The notes under the pieces: model-generated
What the model was told of the DNA's origin: nothing
Databases searched by the model: none
Seen by the model: the letters and a program-made list of their open reading frames with translations, nothing else
Position numbers and translations under genes: made by a program
Source of the DNA: Mycolicibacterium boenickei
GTDB lineage: Bacteria > Actinomycetota > Actinomycetes > Mycobacteriales > Mycobacteriaceae
NCBI RefSeq assembly: GCF_010731295.1
Contig: NZ_AP022579.1
Location: 4,650,001 to 4,714,000, forward strand
Length of the DNA stretch: 64,000 nt
Direction: 5' to 3'
Part shown: positions 1 through 9,480 of the stretch, piece after piece
Numbering within the stretch: the stretch's first letter is position 1
Layout: each line of letters opens with the position of its first letter

Positions 1-593
1 CAGTCGTGTCCGCGGTGCCGCCCGATCGGCGCGTCGATGGTCCCGCTCGACGGATCCGGGTGGCCCTGCACCAGCGCGTGGTAACGCTTGTCCACCGTGC
101 GCTGCTTGAACGCCCGCTTGAGAACCGTGTAGGCGCGCTCGGACAGCGCGACCACCATGACGCCGGAGGTCCCCACATCGAGGCGGTGCACGATGCCCTG
201 GCGCTCGTGGATACCGGAGGTGCTGATGCGGAAACCGGCAGCGGCCAGGCCCCCCAACACCGTCGGTCCATGCCAACCGACCGTCGCGTGGGCGGCCACG
301 CCCGGCGGCTTGTCCACGGCCACGATGTCGTCGTCGGCGTAGAGGATGTCCATGCCCTCGATGTCGACCGGGGTGTTCTCGACGGGCGCGGGTGCCTCCG
401 GCAGCCGGACCTCCAGCCAGGCTCCGGCGACGAGTTTGTCAGACTTCGCGGCCGGGGCCCCGTCGATGTCGACACCGCCGTCCTCGGCCATCGCCGCGAC
501 GGCCGTGCGCGACAGCCCGAGCAGCCGGGCCAGACCGGCGTCGACTCGCATTCCCGCCAGGCCCTCGGGCACCGGCATCGACCGGGTCGTCAC
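1..593 (-). CDS. rluD: RluA/RluD-family pseudouridine synthase, C-terminus off the window
   Basis: Partial gene: 197 N-terminal codons are present and the 3' part runs off the left edge. The reverse-strand translation opens with an S4-type RNA-binding region ([16 protein letters not shown], about residues 15-60). The catalytic segment HRLDVGTSG follows, with the Asp that attacks the uridine, then the RYHALVQG strand typical of RluA/RluC/RluD enzymes. The GTG start shares its G with the lspA stop codon (TAGTG), so the two are probably translationally coupled. In M. tuberculosis the same neighbour of lspA is the RluD-like Rv1540. The family isomerises uridines in rRNA; the exact target cannot be fixed from this fragment. 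Confidence 0.93.
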   Translation of the reverse strand, partial: MTTRSMPVPEGLAGMRVDAGLARLLGLSRTAVAAMAEDGGVDIDGAPAAKSDKLVAGAWLEVRLPEAPAPVENTPVDIEGMDILYADDDIVAVDKPPGVAAHATVGWHGPTVLGGLAAAGFRISTSGIHERQGIVHRLDVGTSGVMVVALSERAYTVLKRAFKQRTVDKRYHALVQGHPDPSSGTIDAPIGRHRGHD

Positions 594-1336
594 TATGACG
601 TCTCGGCCTGGCGACCGACCGTGCTCGACTCGTCGGACTCGGTCACCGAGTCGGCCTCGCCGGTGTCCTCGGTCTCGGTGTCCTTGTCCTTCTCCGGTGC
701 GGGCTTCACGTTCTCCGGTTCGGGATCGTCCACGCGACGACGCCCGACCTCCGCGGTCTCGTCGCCCGGCTGGCGCCGGCCGACGGTGTCGAAGTCGAAG
801 CCGAACAACGACAACGCCACCAACAGGATGGCGCCGCCGACCACCGCCGGATCGGCCACGTTGAACACCGGCCACCAGCCGACCGAGAAGAAGTCCACCA
901 CGTGGCCGCGCAGCGGTCCGGGCGCACGGAAGAAGCGGTCGATCAGGTTTCCCGTCGCACCGCCGAGGATCATGCCAAGGCCGATCGCCCACCAGGGAGA
1001 AACCAGCCGGCGACCCATCCACACGATTCCGATCACCACGCCGGTCGCGATGAGCGTGAGAACCCAGGTGTATCCGGTTGCCATCGAGAAGGCCGCGCCG
1101 GAGTTGCGCACCAACGTCCAGGTGACGGTGTCACCGATGATCGACACAGGCTGGCCGGGTGTCAGCAGGCGGACCGCCAGCACCTTGGTCACCACGTCGA
1201 CGAACAGCACCACAGCAGCAACGGTGAGCAGCAGACGCAGCCGCCGCCGAGGCGGGGCGGCGGTGGTAGAGGACGGTTTCGCGTCCCCGGTAGCGTCGGT
1301 TACCGGCTCTGCCGGGCCTGACGTTTCATCAGTCAC
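593..1336 (-). CDS. lspA: Lipoprotein signal peptidase (signal peptidase II)
   Basis: A 247-residue inner-membrane aspartyl protease that cleaves the signal peptide from prolipoproteins after diacylglyceryl modification. Four hydrophobic segments are visible. The two catalytic Asp motifs are present: [11 protein letters not shown] and [13 protein letters not shown] start at GTG 1336 was chosen because the residues upstream are not family-like; a GGGAG sits very close to it. The protein has an unusually long charged C-terminal tail (about 70 residues rich in Asp, Glu, Lys and Arg after the last helix), as is common in actinobacterial LspA. It is divergent from ansA, with 42 bp between the starts, and overlaps rluD by one base. 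The DUF4333 lipoprotein at 32093-32434 would be one substrate. Confidence 0.95.
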   Translation of the reverse strand: MTDETSGPAEPVTDATGDAKPSSTTAAPPRRRLRLLLTVAAVVLFVDVVTKVLAVRLLTPGQPVSIIGDTVTWTLVRNSGAAFSMATGYTWVLTLIATGVVIGIVWMGRRLVSPWWAIGLGMILGGATGNLIDRFFRAPGPLRGHVVDFFSVGWWPVFNVADPAVVGGAILLVALSLFGFDFDTVGRRQPGDETAEVGRRRVDDPEPENVKPAPEKDKDTETEDTGEADSVTESDESSTVGRQAETS

Positions 1337-1378
1337 TCTCCCATCATCCCAAACAGTCGGTGCGGGACAATCTGCACC

Positions 1379-2338
1379 GTGACGGAGTCCACGAACCCGC
1401 TCGGGCGCATCGTCGTCATCACCACCGGCGGCACCATCTCGACCAGCACCGACGAGGCGGGCATCAGGCGCCCGACCCGCAGCGGCGCGGAGTTGACGGC
1501 CGATATCCCCGTTGAGGCGCAGGTGGAGATCGTCGACGTGATGGCGACCGATAGCGCACTGCTGACACCCGCTGACTGGGACCGGATCGCCGGCGCGGTC
1601 GGTGCCGCGACCGCCCGGGCCGACGGAGTCGTCGTCACCCACGGAACCGACAGCATGGAGGAAACCGCACTGTGGCTGGACCTCACCTACGCCGGAGCCG
1701 TACCTGTGGTGCTGACCGGGTCGCAGCGCAGTGCGGATGCGGCAGACAGTGACGGACCCGCCAACCTGCGCGACGCGATCTCCGTCGCGGCGAGCCCGCA
1801 GGCTCGGGACCTAGGGGTGGCGGTGGCGTTCGCCGGGACGGTCTGGCAACCGCTGGGCCTGCGCAAGCGTCATACCCGCGAGTTGAACGCCTTCACCGGA
1901 ACGGCACTCGGGACGGTCCGCGGCGGCGAGTGTGCGATCACGGCGACGAAAGCGCGCACATTCCTCGGTGAGCTGTCCGCTGCGACGGCACCGCGGGTCG
2001 ACATCGTCACCGCATATCCAGGCGCGGACGCGACCGCCCTGGACGCGTGTGTCGCCGCGGGCGCCCGGGCTGTCGTGCTCGCGGCGATGGGCTCGGGCAA
2101 CGCGGGAGCCGCATTGATCGACGCGGTGCGTCGACACTGTCGCGACGGCGTGGCGGTTGCGGTGTCGAGCCGGGTACCCGACGGCCCGGTCGCCGCACAG
2201 TACGGGCCGGGCCGGCAGTTGGTCGATGCCGGCGCCATCGTGGTCCCCGCGTTGCGCCCGGCGCAGGCCCGCGTCCTGCTGATGGCTGCGCTGGCTGCCG
2301 GACGGCCGGTCCCAGCGGTCATCGACGCCTGGGGTTGA
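1379..2338 (+). CDS. ansA: L-asparaginase
   Basis: A 319-residue enzyme hydrolysing asparagine to aspartate and ammonia. Both type I/II asparaginase threonine motifs are present: TTGGTIS near the N-terminus and [11 protein letters not shown] around residue 85. A GTG start at 1379 gives [18 protein letters not shown], so there is no signal peptide and the protein is probably cytoplasmic, although mycobacterial AnsA is reported to reach the outside. It is divergent from lspA, in the same arrangement as Rv1538c-Rv1539. It is followed 22 bp later by a pair of small secreted-protein genes on the same strand. Confidence 0.95.
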   Translation: MTESTNPLGRIVVITTGGTISTSTDEAGIRRPTRSGAELTADIPVEAQVEIVDVMATDSALLTPADWDRIAGAVGAATARADGVVVTHGTDSMEETALWLDLTYAGAVPVVLTGSQRSADAADSDGPANLRDAISVAASPQARDLGVAVAFAGTVWQPLGLRKRHTRELNAFTGTALGTVRGGECAITATKARTFLGELSAATAPRVDIVTAYPGADATALDACVAAGARAVVLAAMGSGNAGAALIDAVRRHCRDGVAVAVSSRVPDGPVAAQYGPGRQLVDAGAIVVPALRPAQARVLLMAALAAGRPVPAVIDAWG

Positions 2339-2360
2339 CGCGCTGCGTTTAATAGAGAAC

Positions 2361-2828
2361 GTGCGTTTCCACATTGCGGCGGCGGCCGCCGTCGGCCTGT
2401 CGGTGCTCAGCCCGCTTCCGGCCGCGCAGGCCCTGCCCTCGCCGCCCGGGGTCGAGGAGATCGACGGCTATCCCATCGCCGAGGGCCGGTACAGCTCTCC
2501 CACCGATTACTACGGGATGTTCTTCCGCACCCCGGACGGCCGATTCTGCGGGATCCGCCCGAACCGCGGACCGGTCGGCTGCGACGCGGTGCCCGGCGAC
2601 GCCCCCGCGGGCACCAATCAGACCTTCGTCGAGAGCGGCGCACCCGCCGCCTACCGCCACTCCGGCACCCCGTCATTCACCCGCGAGAATGTGGACGTGC
2701 TCCCCGTGGGGCAGCGCCTGGAGAACTGGGGCGCCAGCTGCGGCATCGGCGAGCAGGGCGCGGTGATCTGCAAAACCTCGGGCCGGCATGGCTTTTCGCT
2801 CGACGCGGTGTCTGGCGTGCTCTGGTAG
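2361..2828 (+). CDS. Small secreted protein, copy 1 of a tandem pair
   Basis: A 155-residue protein of unknown function. A GTG start gives an N-terminal signal peptide (MRFHIAAAAAVGLSVLSPLPAAQA), so export is expected. The mature part has four Cys in two pairs (FCGIRPNRGPVGC and SCGIGEQGAVIC), which suggests two disulfides, and conserved blocks [28 protein letters not shown] and LENWGASCG. It aligns along its whole length with the next gene and ends in the same GVLW, so the two are a tandem duplication. It lies 22 bp after ansA and could be cotranscribed. No enzymatic motif was recognised. Confidence 0.85.
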   Translation: MRFHIAAAAAVGLSVLSPLPAAQALPSPPGVEEIDGYPIAEGRYSSPTDYYGMFFRTPDGRFCGIRPNRGPVGCDAVPGDAPAGTNQTFVESGAPAAYRHSGTPSFTRENVDVLPVGQRLENWGASCGIGEQGAVICKTSGRHGFSLDAVSGVLW

Positions 2829-2857
2829 CGGACCACGGGGTTGACGACGCCGGTTCA

Positions 2858-3325
2858 ATGGAACCTATGCGCCACACCATGGCAATCGCCGCGCTCGGCA
2901 TTCTGGCGCTGGGCGCGGCCCCGACCGCCGCGGCCGAGCCACCGCCGGGCGCCGACGACATCGACAGCTATCCGATCGCCGAGGGGCATTACAGCTCACC
3001 CACCGACTTCTACGGCGTGTTCTTCCGGACCCCGGACGGTAGGCACTGCGGGATCGGCCCCAACGGCGGTCCGGTGGGTTGTGACGCCGTGCCGATCGAC
3101 GCACCGGCGGGCAGCAACCAGATCTACGTCAACAGCGGCGGGCCGGCCTCCTACCGGCACTCCGACACCGCATCGTTCACCCGCGACGTCGACGTGCTGC
3201 CCGAAGGCCACCGGCTGGAGAACTGGGGTGCCAGTTGCGGTGTCGGCTATCAGGGCACGGTGACCTGCAAGACCTACGGCGAGCACGGCTTCATCCTGAC
3301 CGCCACCTACGGCGTGCTCTGGTAG
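2858..3325 (+). CDS. Small secreted protein, copy 2 of a tandem pair
   Basis: A 155-residue paralogue of the preceding gene with the same layout: signal peptide ([23 protein letters not shown]), four Cys at matching positions, and conserved [29 protein letters not shown] and LENWGASCG blocks. ATG 2858 or ATG 2867 could be the start; the second puts the Arg-containing n-region directly at the N-terminus. Its last 19 bases overlap the 3' end of dinB on the opposite strand, so the two genes converge with no intergenic terminator. Function unknown. Confidence 0.83.
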   Translation: MEPMRHTMAIAALGILALGAAPTAAAEPPPGADDIDSYPIAEGHYSSPTDFYGVFFRTPDGRHCGIGPNGGPVGCDAVPIDAPAGSNQIYVNSGGPASYRHSDTASFTRDVDVLPEGHRLENWGASCGVGYQGTVTCKTYGEHGFILTATYGVLW

Positions 3326-4689
3326 TCGGCCAATCCGCTGAGGTAGTCGCCCCAGTCCAGGCTGGCGACCGGGTCGGCCCGACGGAAACCCGGGGTGTCG
3401 TCGGGGAAGGTCCGCGCCGGCCCCGGCCCGCTGGCCCGGGTTTCGAAGCGCACGGTCATCACCCCGTGCCCAGCGCCCTGCACCCAGCCGTGCCCATGGT
3501 CGGGGTGGACCACGTCATCGCCGATGCGCCAACCGGTTTGCGTGACCTGGGCCGCCTCCGCGACCTGGTGGTGGGAGTCCGCGATTTCGTCGGGTAGTTC
3601 CAGGTCCGGGAACAACGATTCCTGCCGGCTGTCGGATAATCCCGAAAAGCCCACGCCGACAAGGCGAATAGGCCCGATCTCGACGGGATCGAGCAACAGC
3701 CGGCGCGCCGTGCCGATCAACGTGGCGGCCTCGGTGGTGGCGTAGGCCAGGGTGGCCGAACGGGTCAGCGTGCTCATGTCGGACTTCTTCAGCTTGACGG
3801 TCACGGTGCGGGCGCCGCGGCCGTCCTTCTCCAGCCGCCGGTGCGCGTGTTCGCCGATCGGGCCGATCGCATCCTGCAGCTGACGCAACGTGGTGAGGTC
3901 CTCGGGAAAGGTCGACTCCGCGCTGATCTGCTTGGCCTCGGCGCGCTCGGCGACCGGACGGTCATCGATGCCGCGGGCCAGCCGATGAAGGGCAGCGCCC
4001 ACTGCCGTGCCGAGCACACTGGCGGCCTCGGCACCCGACAGCGCGGCCAGCGCGCCCACGGTCTCGATTCCCAGCCGATGCAACTTCTCCTCGGCCACCG
4101 GGCCGATCCCCCACAGCTTGCGCACCGGCAGCCCGTCGAGCAGCCGCGCCTCCTCGTCGCGACGGACCACCCGGATGCCGTCGGGTTTGGCCAGCCCTGA
4201 GGCGATCTTGGCGATCTGCTTTCCAGATCCTGCCCCCACGGAGGCCACCAGCCCAGTCTGCTCACGCACCTTGGCCCGCAACCGCTGGCAGAACTCCTCG
4301 ACATCGGCCGCGGTGGCGCCCGAGAGTTCGACCGGTTCCCCGAACGCCTCGTCGAAGGACAGCTGCTCGAGTACCGGGATCACGCTGCGGACGGTGTCCA
4401 GCGCACGACGGCTGGCCACGCCGTAAACCGCGCCGCGCGGCGGCAGCACCACCGCGGGCGCGCCGACGAGCCGACGGGCCTGATGCATCGGCATCGCCGA
4501 GCGAGCGCCGTAGCGGCGCGCCTCGTAGCTGGCCCCGGCCACCACACCGCGCCCGCCGAGACCGCCGACGAGCACGGGCCTGCCGCGCAGGGTGGGACGG
4601 GTCAACTGCTCGACGGACGCGAAGAACGCATCCATGTCGAGGTGCAGAACCCAGCGTCCGCCAGGGCCCGTGACCTCGGCGCCGTTCAT
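3307..4689 (-). CDS. dinB: DNA polymerase IV, Y family (DinB1/DinX)
   Basis: A 460-residue translesion DNA polymerase. The catalytic acidic motifs are visible: [11 protein letters not shown] near residue 17 and SFDEAF near residue 110. The steric-gate and fingers region, a helix-hairpin-helix ([24 protein letters not shown]) and the little-finger domain follow. Near residue 365 the peptide QESLF fits the beta-clamp-binding consensus QxxLF, so recruitment by the sliding clamp is expected. About 90 further residues after the clamp motif carry an SH3-like stretch ([15 protein letters not shown]). No LexA box was seen upstream. It is divergent from the S4 gene (33 bp) and overlaps the secreted paralogue tail to tail. 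It matches dinX next to ileS in M. tuberculosis. Confidence 0.95.
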   Translation of the reverse strand: MNGAEVTGPGGRWVLHLDMDAFFASVEQLTRPTLRGRPVLVGGLGGRGVVAGASYEARRYGARSAMPMHQARRLVGAPAVVLPPRGAVYGVASRRALDTVRSVIPVLEQLSFDEAFGEPVELSGATAADVEEFCQRLRAKVREQTGLVASVGAGSGKQIAKIASGLAKPDGIRVVRRDEEARLLDGLPVRKLWGIGPVAEEKLHRLGIETVGALAALSGAEAASVLGTAVGAALHRLARGIDDRPVAERAEAKQISAESTFPEDLTTLRQLQDAIGPIGEHAHRRLEKDGRGARTVTVKLKKSDMSTLTRSATLAYATTEAATLIGTARRLLLDPVEIGPIRLVGVGFSGLSDSRQESLFPDLELPDEIADSHHQVAEAAQVTQTGWRIGDDVVHPDHGHGWVQGAGHGVMTVRFETRASGPGPARTFPDDTPGFRRADPVASLDWGDYLSGLADYQSTP

Positions 4690-4722
4690 ACCTGCAGATG
4701 CTATGGCGCTAGCCTGACGTTC

Positions 4723-4941
4723 ATGGAGCCGGTTGACGTACCGATCAGGGACGACTCGATCCGCCTTGGGCAGTTCCTCAAGCTGGCATCGCTCATCGAC
4801 AGTGGTGCCGACGCCAAGGCGGTCATCGCCGAGGGCCTGGTCAGCGTCAACGGCGGGGTCGAGATCCGGCGCGGCCGCCAGCTACGCCCGGGCGACACCG
4901 TCACGCTCGGTGACGGATCCGCGCGGGTCACCCAGGCCTGA
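4723..4941 (+). CDS. Small S4-domain RNA-binding protein
   Basis: A 72-residue protein made of almost nothing but an S4 fold. [20 protein letters not shown] and [17 protein letters not shown] are the classic helix-turn and beta parts seen in YbcJ/RlbA-like proteins. The ATG at 4723 was chosen because everything upstream of it overlaps dinB antisense. The family binds structured RNA and has been linked to ribosome maintenance, but the specific target is unknown. It converges on ileS, with only 10 bp between the stops. Confidence 0.85.
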   Translation: MEPVDVPIRDDSIRLGQFLKLASLIDSGADAKAVIAEGLVSVNGGVEIRRGRQLRPGDTVTLGDGSARVTQA

Positions 4942-4951
4942 ACCCGGCGGG

Positions 4952-7900
4952 TCACGCTTTGGCGATCGCGACCCGCACCCCGTCCCCGATCTCAGCACCG
5001 TCGGCGACGTCACCGAATTCGAAACTGGTGGCCAGGATCTCACCGGCGATGAGATCCCGGTGGGTGCTCGCCCACGGCGCGAACTGGGCCGGAACCGACA
5101 TCTGTACCGAGATGCGGTCGGACACCTCGAGGCCGCTCGACTTGCGTAGTTCCTGAAGCTCGCGGATGCGGTCCTTGGCCCAGCCTTCGGCCTCGAGTTC
5201 CTCGGTGACCGTGCCGTCGAGCACCACCAGCCCAGCGCCGTCGGGCAGCGCTGCCGTCCACTCCGGGTCGGCCGCAACGAGTTTGGAGGTGTATTCCTCC
5301 GGCTGCAGCACCACCGGCCCGGCGGTCAGGGTGCCGTCCGGATTGACCACACCCTCCCCCGCCTTGACGGCCTTGATCGCCGCCTGCACGTCCTTGCCGA
5401 TCCGGGGACCGGCGACGCGCGCGTTGACGGCGAGGTCGAACTTTCCGTACGCGTCGATGTCATCGGTCAGCTCGACGGCCTTGACGTTGAGCTCGTCGGC
5501 GATCAGGTCGGCGAACGGGGCGAGGGCGGTCGGGTTCTCCACCGCAACAGTCAGCTTCAACAACGGCAGACGCACCCGCAGCTTCTTGGCCTTACGCAGC
5601 GAGGAACCCACCGAACACACCTCGCGCACCTGGTCCATCGCGGCCACCAGGTCGGCATCCTTGGGCAGCACATCGGCTTCCGGCCAGTCGGTCAGGTGCA
5701 CCGAACGCTCACCGGTCAGCCCGCGCCAGATCACCTCGGTGGCCAGCGGCAGCAGCGGCGCGGCGAGCCGGCAGGTCACCTCCAGGACGGTGTGCAAGGT
5801 GTCGATGGCATCGGAATCCTCCTCCCAGAAGCGCGAACGGGACCGGCGCACATACCAGTTCGTCAACGCCTCGGTGAACTGGCGCAGCTCGTCGCACGCC
5901 CCGGAGATGTCGCAGCTGTCCAACGAGGTGGTGAGATCGTCACGCAGCTGGGCCAACTTGGCCAGGATGTAGCGGTCGAGCACGTTGGCAGAGTCTGTCC
6001 GCCAGGTGCCCTTCTTCGGCGCGTACAGCGCCAGGAAGCTGTAGGCGTTCCACAACGGCAGCAGCACCTGACGCACGCCTTCGCGGATGCCCTGCTCGGT
6101 GACGATCAGGTTGCCGCCGCGCAGGATCGGCGAAGCCATCAGGAACCAGCGCATGGCGTCGGATCCGTCGCGGTCGAACACCTCGCTGACATCGGGGTAG
6201 TTGCGTAGCGACTTGCTCATCTTCTGGCCGTCGTTGCCCAGGACGATCCCGTGCGCCACACAGGTTTTGAAGGCCGGCTTGTCGAACAACGCGGTGGCCA
6301 GCACGTGCATGGTGTAGAACCAGCCGCGGGTCTGGCCGATGTACTCGACGATGAAGTCGCCGGGGAAATGGGCGTCCTCACCGTTGGTCCCGTCGAACCA
6401 CTCCTGGTTCTCGAACGGATAGTGCACCTGCGCGTACGGCATCGAGCCCGAGTCGAACCAGACGTCGAACACGTCCTCGATGCGCCGCATGGTGGACTTG
6501 CCGGTCGGGTCATCCGGGTTGGGCCGCGTCAGCTCATCGATGAACGGCCGGTGCAGATCCGTCGGCCGCACCCCGAAATCGCGCTCGAGCTCGTCGAGGC
6601 TGCCGTACACGTCGATCCGCGGGTACGTCGGATCATCGGACTTCCAGACCGGAATCGGACTGCCCCAGTAGCGGTTTCGCGAAACCGACCAGTCGCGCGC
6701 ATTGGACAGCCATTTGCCGAACTGTCCGTCCTTGACATGCTCGGGATACCAGGTGATCTGCTGATTGAGCTCGACCATGCGGTCCCGGAAGTCGGTGACC
6801 TTGATGAACCACGACGACACCGCGCGGTAGATCAACGGGTTACGGCACCGCCAGCAGTGCGGGTAGGAGTGCTCGTAGGTCTCGTGGCGCAACAGCACCG
6901 CGCCGTTGGCCGCCGCGGGCCCGTCGCCGTTCTTGAGATCGCGGATGATCTGCGCGTTGGCCTCGAAGACGTGCTGGCCCGCATAGTCGGGCACCGACGC
7001 GTCGAATCGGCCCTTCGAGTCCACCGGGGTGACCGCGACGATGTCGGCGGTATCGGCGGTGGCCTTGTCGTCCTCGCCGTAGGCGGGGGCCATGTGCACG
7101 ATGCCGGTGCCGTCCTCGGTGCTGACGAAGTCGGCGGCCAGCACCTGGAACGAGTTGGGCGCATCCATGAAGTACGGGAACGGCGGCAGGTAGTGCGTCC
7201 CGAGCAGATCCCGCCCGCTGTAGCTGCCGAGGACTTCGGGCTCCTCGCCGAGTTCCCGCGCGTAGGCGGCGAGCCGCGCCTGGGCCAAGACGTAGCGGCG
7301 CCCATCGGAACCCTGCACCAGCACGTAGTCGATGTCGGGATTGACCGCGACGGCCTGGTTGGACGGCAGCGTCCACGGCGTCGTCGTCCAGATCAACAGG
7401 TGCGCACCCTTGAGCGGGCCGTCGGTCACGGTGAAACCGACCGTCACCGCCGGATCCTGGCGGCTCTGATAGACGTCGTCGTCCATCCGCAGCTCGTGGT
7501 TGGACAGCGGGGTCTCGTCGTTCCAGCAGTACGGCAGCACGCGGTTGCCCTCGTAGGCCAGGCCCTTGTCCCACAGCTGTTTGAAGGCCCAGATCACCGA
7601 CTCCATGAAGGTCGGGTCCAGGGTCTTGTAGTCGTTGTCGAAGTCCACCCAACGGGCCTGCCGGGTGACGTAGGCGCGCCATTCGTCGGTGTACTTCAGC
7701 ACCGAGGCACGGCAGGCCTCGTTGAACTTCTCGATGCCCATCTCTTCGATCTGGGCTTTGTCGGCGATGCCGAGCTGACGCTGCACCTCGAGCTCGGCAG
7801 GCAGGCCGTGGGTGTCCCAGCCGAACCGGCGCTCGACTTTGTAGCCCCGCATGGTGCGGTAGCGCGGCACGATGTCCTTGACATAGCCGGTGAGCAGGTG

Positions 7901-8074
7901 GCCGTAGTGCGGCAGTCCGTTGGCGAACGGCGGCCCGTCGTAGAAGACGTACTCCTCGGCATCCTCGCGGCGGGCGATGCTGGCCCGGAAGGTGTCGTCG
8001 GCAGCCCAGTAGTCGAGCACCTCAAGTTCCCGCTCCGGGAAGTTGGGTGCAGCCGGCTTGGGGTAGGCGCTCAC
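4952..8074 (-). CDS. ileS: Isoleucyl-tRNA synthetase
   Basis: A 1,040-residue class I synthetase charging tRNA-Ile. The HIGH-type motif is HYGH (in [16 protein letters not shown]) and KMSKS is intact ([15 protein letters not shown]). The CP1 editing domain ([31 protein letters not shown]) and an anticodon-binding domain are recognisable. The GTG at 8074 was chosen rather than the longer upstream reading frame for three reasons: an AGGAG lies 7 bases upstream, [16 protein letters not shown] is the typical N-terminus, and the upstream frame would cover the T-box leader. The length matches the M. tuberculosis enzyme. Expression is predicted to be controlled by the leader described separately. 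Confidence 0.97.
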   Translation of the reverse strand: MSAYPKPAAPNFPERELEVLDYWAADDTFRASIARREDAEEYVFYDGPPFANGLPHYGHLLTGYVKDIVPRYRTMRGYKVERRFGWDTHGLPAELEVQRQLGIADKAQIEEMGIEKFNEACRASVLKYTDEWRAYVTRQARWVDFDNDYKTLDPTFMESVIWAFKQLWDKGLAYEGNRVLPYCWNDETPLSNHELRMDDDVYQSRQDPAVTVGFTVTDGPLKGAHLLIWTTTPWTLPSNQAVAVNPDIDYVLVQGSDGRRYVLAQARLAAYARELGEEPEVLGSYSGRDLLGTHYLPPFPYFMDAPNSFQVLAADFVSTEDGTGIVHMAPAYGEDDKATADTADIVAVTPVDSKGRFDASVPDYAGQHVFEANAQIIRDLKNGDGPAAANGAVLLRHETYEHSYPHCWRCRNPLIYRAVSSWFIKVTDFRDRMVELNQQITWYPEHVKDGQFGKWLSNARDWSVSRNRYWGSPIPVWKSDDPTYPRIDVYGSLDELERDFGVRPTDLHRPFIDELTRPNPDDPTGKSTMRRIEDVFDVWFDSGSMPYAQVHYPFENQEWFDGTNGEDAHFPGDFIVEYIGQTRGWFYTMHVLATALFDKPAFKTCVAHGIVLGNDGQKMSKSLRNYPDVSEVFDRDGSDAMRWFLMASPILRGGNLIVTEQGIREGVRQVLLPLWNAYSFLALYAPKKGTWRTDSANVLDRYILAKLAQLRDDLTTSLDSCDISGACDELRQFTEALTNWYVRRSRSRFWEEDSDAIDTLHTVLEVTCRLAAPLLPLATEVIWRGLTGERSVHLTDWPEADVLPKDADLVAAMDQVREVCSVGSSLRKAKKLRVRLPLLKLTVAVENPTALAPFADLIADELNVKAVELTDDIDAYGKFDLAVNARVAGPRIGKDVQAAIKAVKAGEGVVNPDGTLTAGPVVLQPEEYTSKLVAADPEWTAALPDGAGLVVLDGTVTEELEAEGWAKDRIRELQELRKSSGLEVSDRISVQMSVPAQFAPWASTHRDLIAGEILATSFEFGDVADGAEIGDGVRVAIAKA

Positions 8075-8335
8075 GTCTCGTCTCCTGTGCCGTTGTCGAG
8101 CTCGGTAGCTCGACACACTCATGGCACGGGGACGACGTCGCACGAGTGTGCAAGCGCCGCGGTACCACCCCGCTTGCGCACTGCACCGCAGCGCGCCGCT
8201 CAACTTTGGGGCGATCACGGGCCCACCCGTCCGGTTCTACTGGGCTACGCCGAATCCGTGAATCGAATCGGAGAAGCTGTTCTTCCGAAGGCTCCCCGGT
8301 GATGGCCGGATCAGCGCCGATGCGCCCAGTCTAAT
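8075..8335 (-). promoter_or_regulatory. Translational T-box riboswitch in the ileS leader
   Basis: Read on the minus strand, the leader holds the T-box core GGTGGTACCGCG (within 8170-8157). This core is enclosed by a perfect 7-bp helix, GCAAGCG (8177-8171) with CGCTTGC (8156-8150), the shape of an antiterminator or antisequestrator. Upstream, a compact Stem I region contains ATC (8303-8301) followed by A, a fitting isoleucine specifier, inside GGCCATCACCGGGGAGCC. A second hairpin (8113-8096) abuts the AGGAG ribosome site (8086-8082). There is no terminator with a T-run before the GTG. This fits the actinobacterial class in which uncharged tRNA-Ile exposes the ribosome site instead of preventing termination. 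The 5' limit is approximate. Confidence 0.9.
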
Positions 8336-8364
8336 GAGCCCCGCAAATCGTCCGGAAACCACAC

Positions 8365-8931
8365 CTACCCGGAAGTGACCTCGATCAGTGCCAGCGGAAA
8401 CTGCTCGGCCAATTCCACCACCGTGCAGTGGTCGAACCTGCGGCTGTCGAACCGCCACAGCAGGCTCGTGGTGGACTCGGCGTCAGGGTTGATGTGCACC
8501 GCCAGCGGATGCACGGATTGACCCGTCCGCGGCCCGCCACCGTAGGCCAGGCTCACGTCCGCCGAAGGATGGTCACCGCCGTCGACGCTCGGACGTGCCG
8601 CCGCGAGCAGTTCTGCCCCTGACAGGCCACGGTGTGCCAGACAGGGCACTCCGATCCGGCGGAAACCGGCCCGCTCGGGCCCGCTCGCGACATCGACCAC
8701 CAGCGTGCCCTCGCCGATGGTGCGGGCGACCGTTCGGCCGAGCGCAGCCAGCAGCAGCTCCTCGGCGGTGCAATCCATCGCGATCGCGGCTCCGTGCAGC
8801 TCGGCCGACAACACGTCGTCGAACGAGCTGGATACCGTGGCGATGTCTGCGGCGACGGGCGGTCCGACCGTGGCATAGTCGGCGATCCACGAGCCGGTGC
8901 CGTATGCGTCAGGCAGGACGGAAACAGACAT
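8365..8931 (-). CDS. Orphan C-terminal half of a condensation-like domain
   Basis: A 188-residue protein starting at ATG 8931 (MSVSVLPDAYGTG); a longer frame to 9039 is open but reaches into the divergent promoter region. The sequence resembles the second half of an NRPS condensation or epimerisation domain: EELLLAALGRTVARTIGEGTLVVDVASGPER, then HPLAVHINPDAESTTSLLWRFDSRRFDHCTVVELAEQFPLALIEV. The N-terminal half with the catalytic HHxxxDG motif is absent, so acyl transfer alone is unlikely. It could be a degraded remnant, a non-catalytic subunit, or a partner of the condensation-like proteins further along. Its gene is divergent from the HTH gene at 9068. Confidence 0.6.
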   Translation of the reverse strand: MSVSVLPDAYGTGSWIADYATVGPPVAADIATVSSSFDDVLSAELHGAAIAMDCTAEELLLAALGRTVARTIGEGTLVVDVASGPERAGFRRIGVPCLAHRGLSGAELLAAARPSVDGGDHPSADVSLAYGGGPRTGQSVHPLAVHINPDAESTTSLLWRFDSRRFDHCTVVELAEQFPLALIEVTSG

Positions 8932-9067
8932 GCCTGTAACGGTAGCCAGCGATTCCCAAAAATGGGAGAGCTGTGCCAAAAGTCTGACATCGTTGTCAAT
9001 TACGTCATTGCTGCGCACGGCGTGGTTCGTTGTGACCAACTGCGGGTTCTCGGTCTATGGTGTTCTG

Positions 9068-9436
9068 ATGCCGCGAACTGACGAAAACGGCAGGCAGCTC
9101 AAGGCCCTGCTCGACTATCTGCTGGACGGCGAGGTCGACGCCAAGGCCGTGTACAGCGCGCTGGGCGTCTCCAGCAGCACGTACTACCGGCGCGTGAAAG
9201 AGGCCGACTATCCCAACGCCGAGGAACTCCGGCAGGTAGCCGACCGCTTCCACCTCAGCTATCCCGACCTGCAGATTCGGTTCGGGCTGATGAGTCGCCA
9301 GGAAGTGTGGCACTACATGGAGTCGTCGCCGGTGACGGTGGCACCCGTGGACACCGCCACCCGAGTCCGCCACGCCGTACACCGGCCCAAGAAACTGTCC
9401 GAACTGACCCCTCGACCCGACGCTCCCCCGCTGTAA
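9068..9436 (+). CDS. Small helix-turn-helix regulator
   Basis: A 123-residue protein with one DNA-binding region: LLDGEVDAKAVYSALGVSSSTYYRRVKEADYPNAEELRQVADRFHL, a Cro/CI-like helix-turn-helix reminiscent of mycobacteriophage-type repressors. The C-terminal 40 residues are basic and unstructured. The ATG at 9068 lies 6 bases after a TATGGT -10 element (9056-9061), so the mRNA may be leaderless. It is followed 44 bp later by a seven-helix membrane protein on the same strand. Regulator plus polytopic membrane protein is a recurring pair in actinobacteria. The target is unknown; self-control of this pair is the simplest guess. Confidence 0.75.
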   Translation: MPRTDENGRQLKALLDYLLDGEVDAKAVYSALGVSSSTYYRRVKEADYPNAEELRQVADRFHLSYPDLQIRFGLMSRQEVWHYMESSPVTVAPVDTATRVRHAVHRPKKLSELTPRPDAPPL

Positions 9437-9480
9437 GCAGCGGCGCGCCTGTTCCCGCATCATCTCCAGAGGCAATTGCT

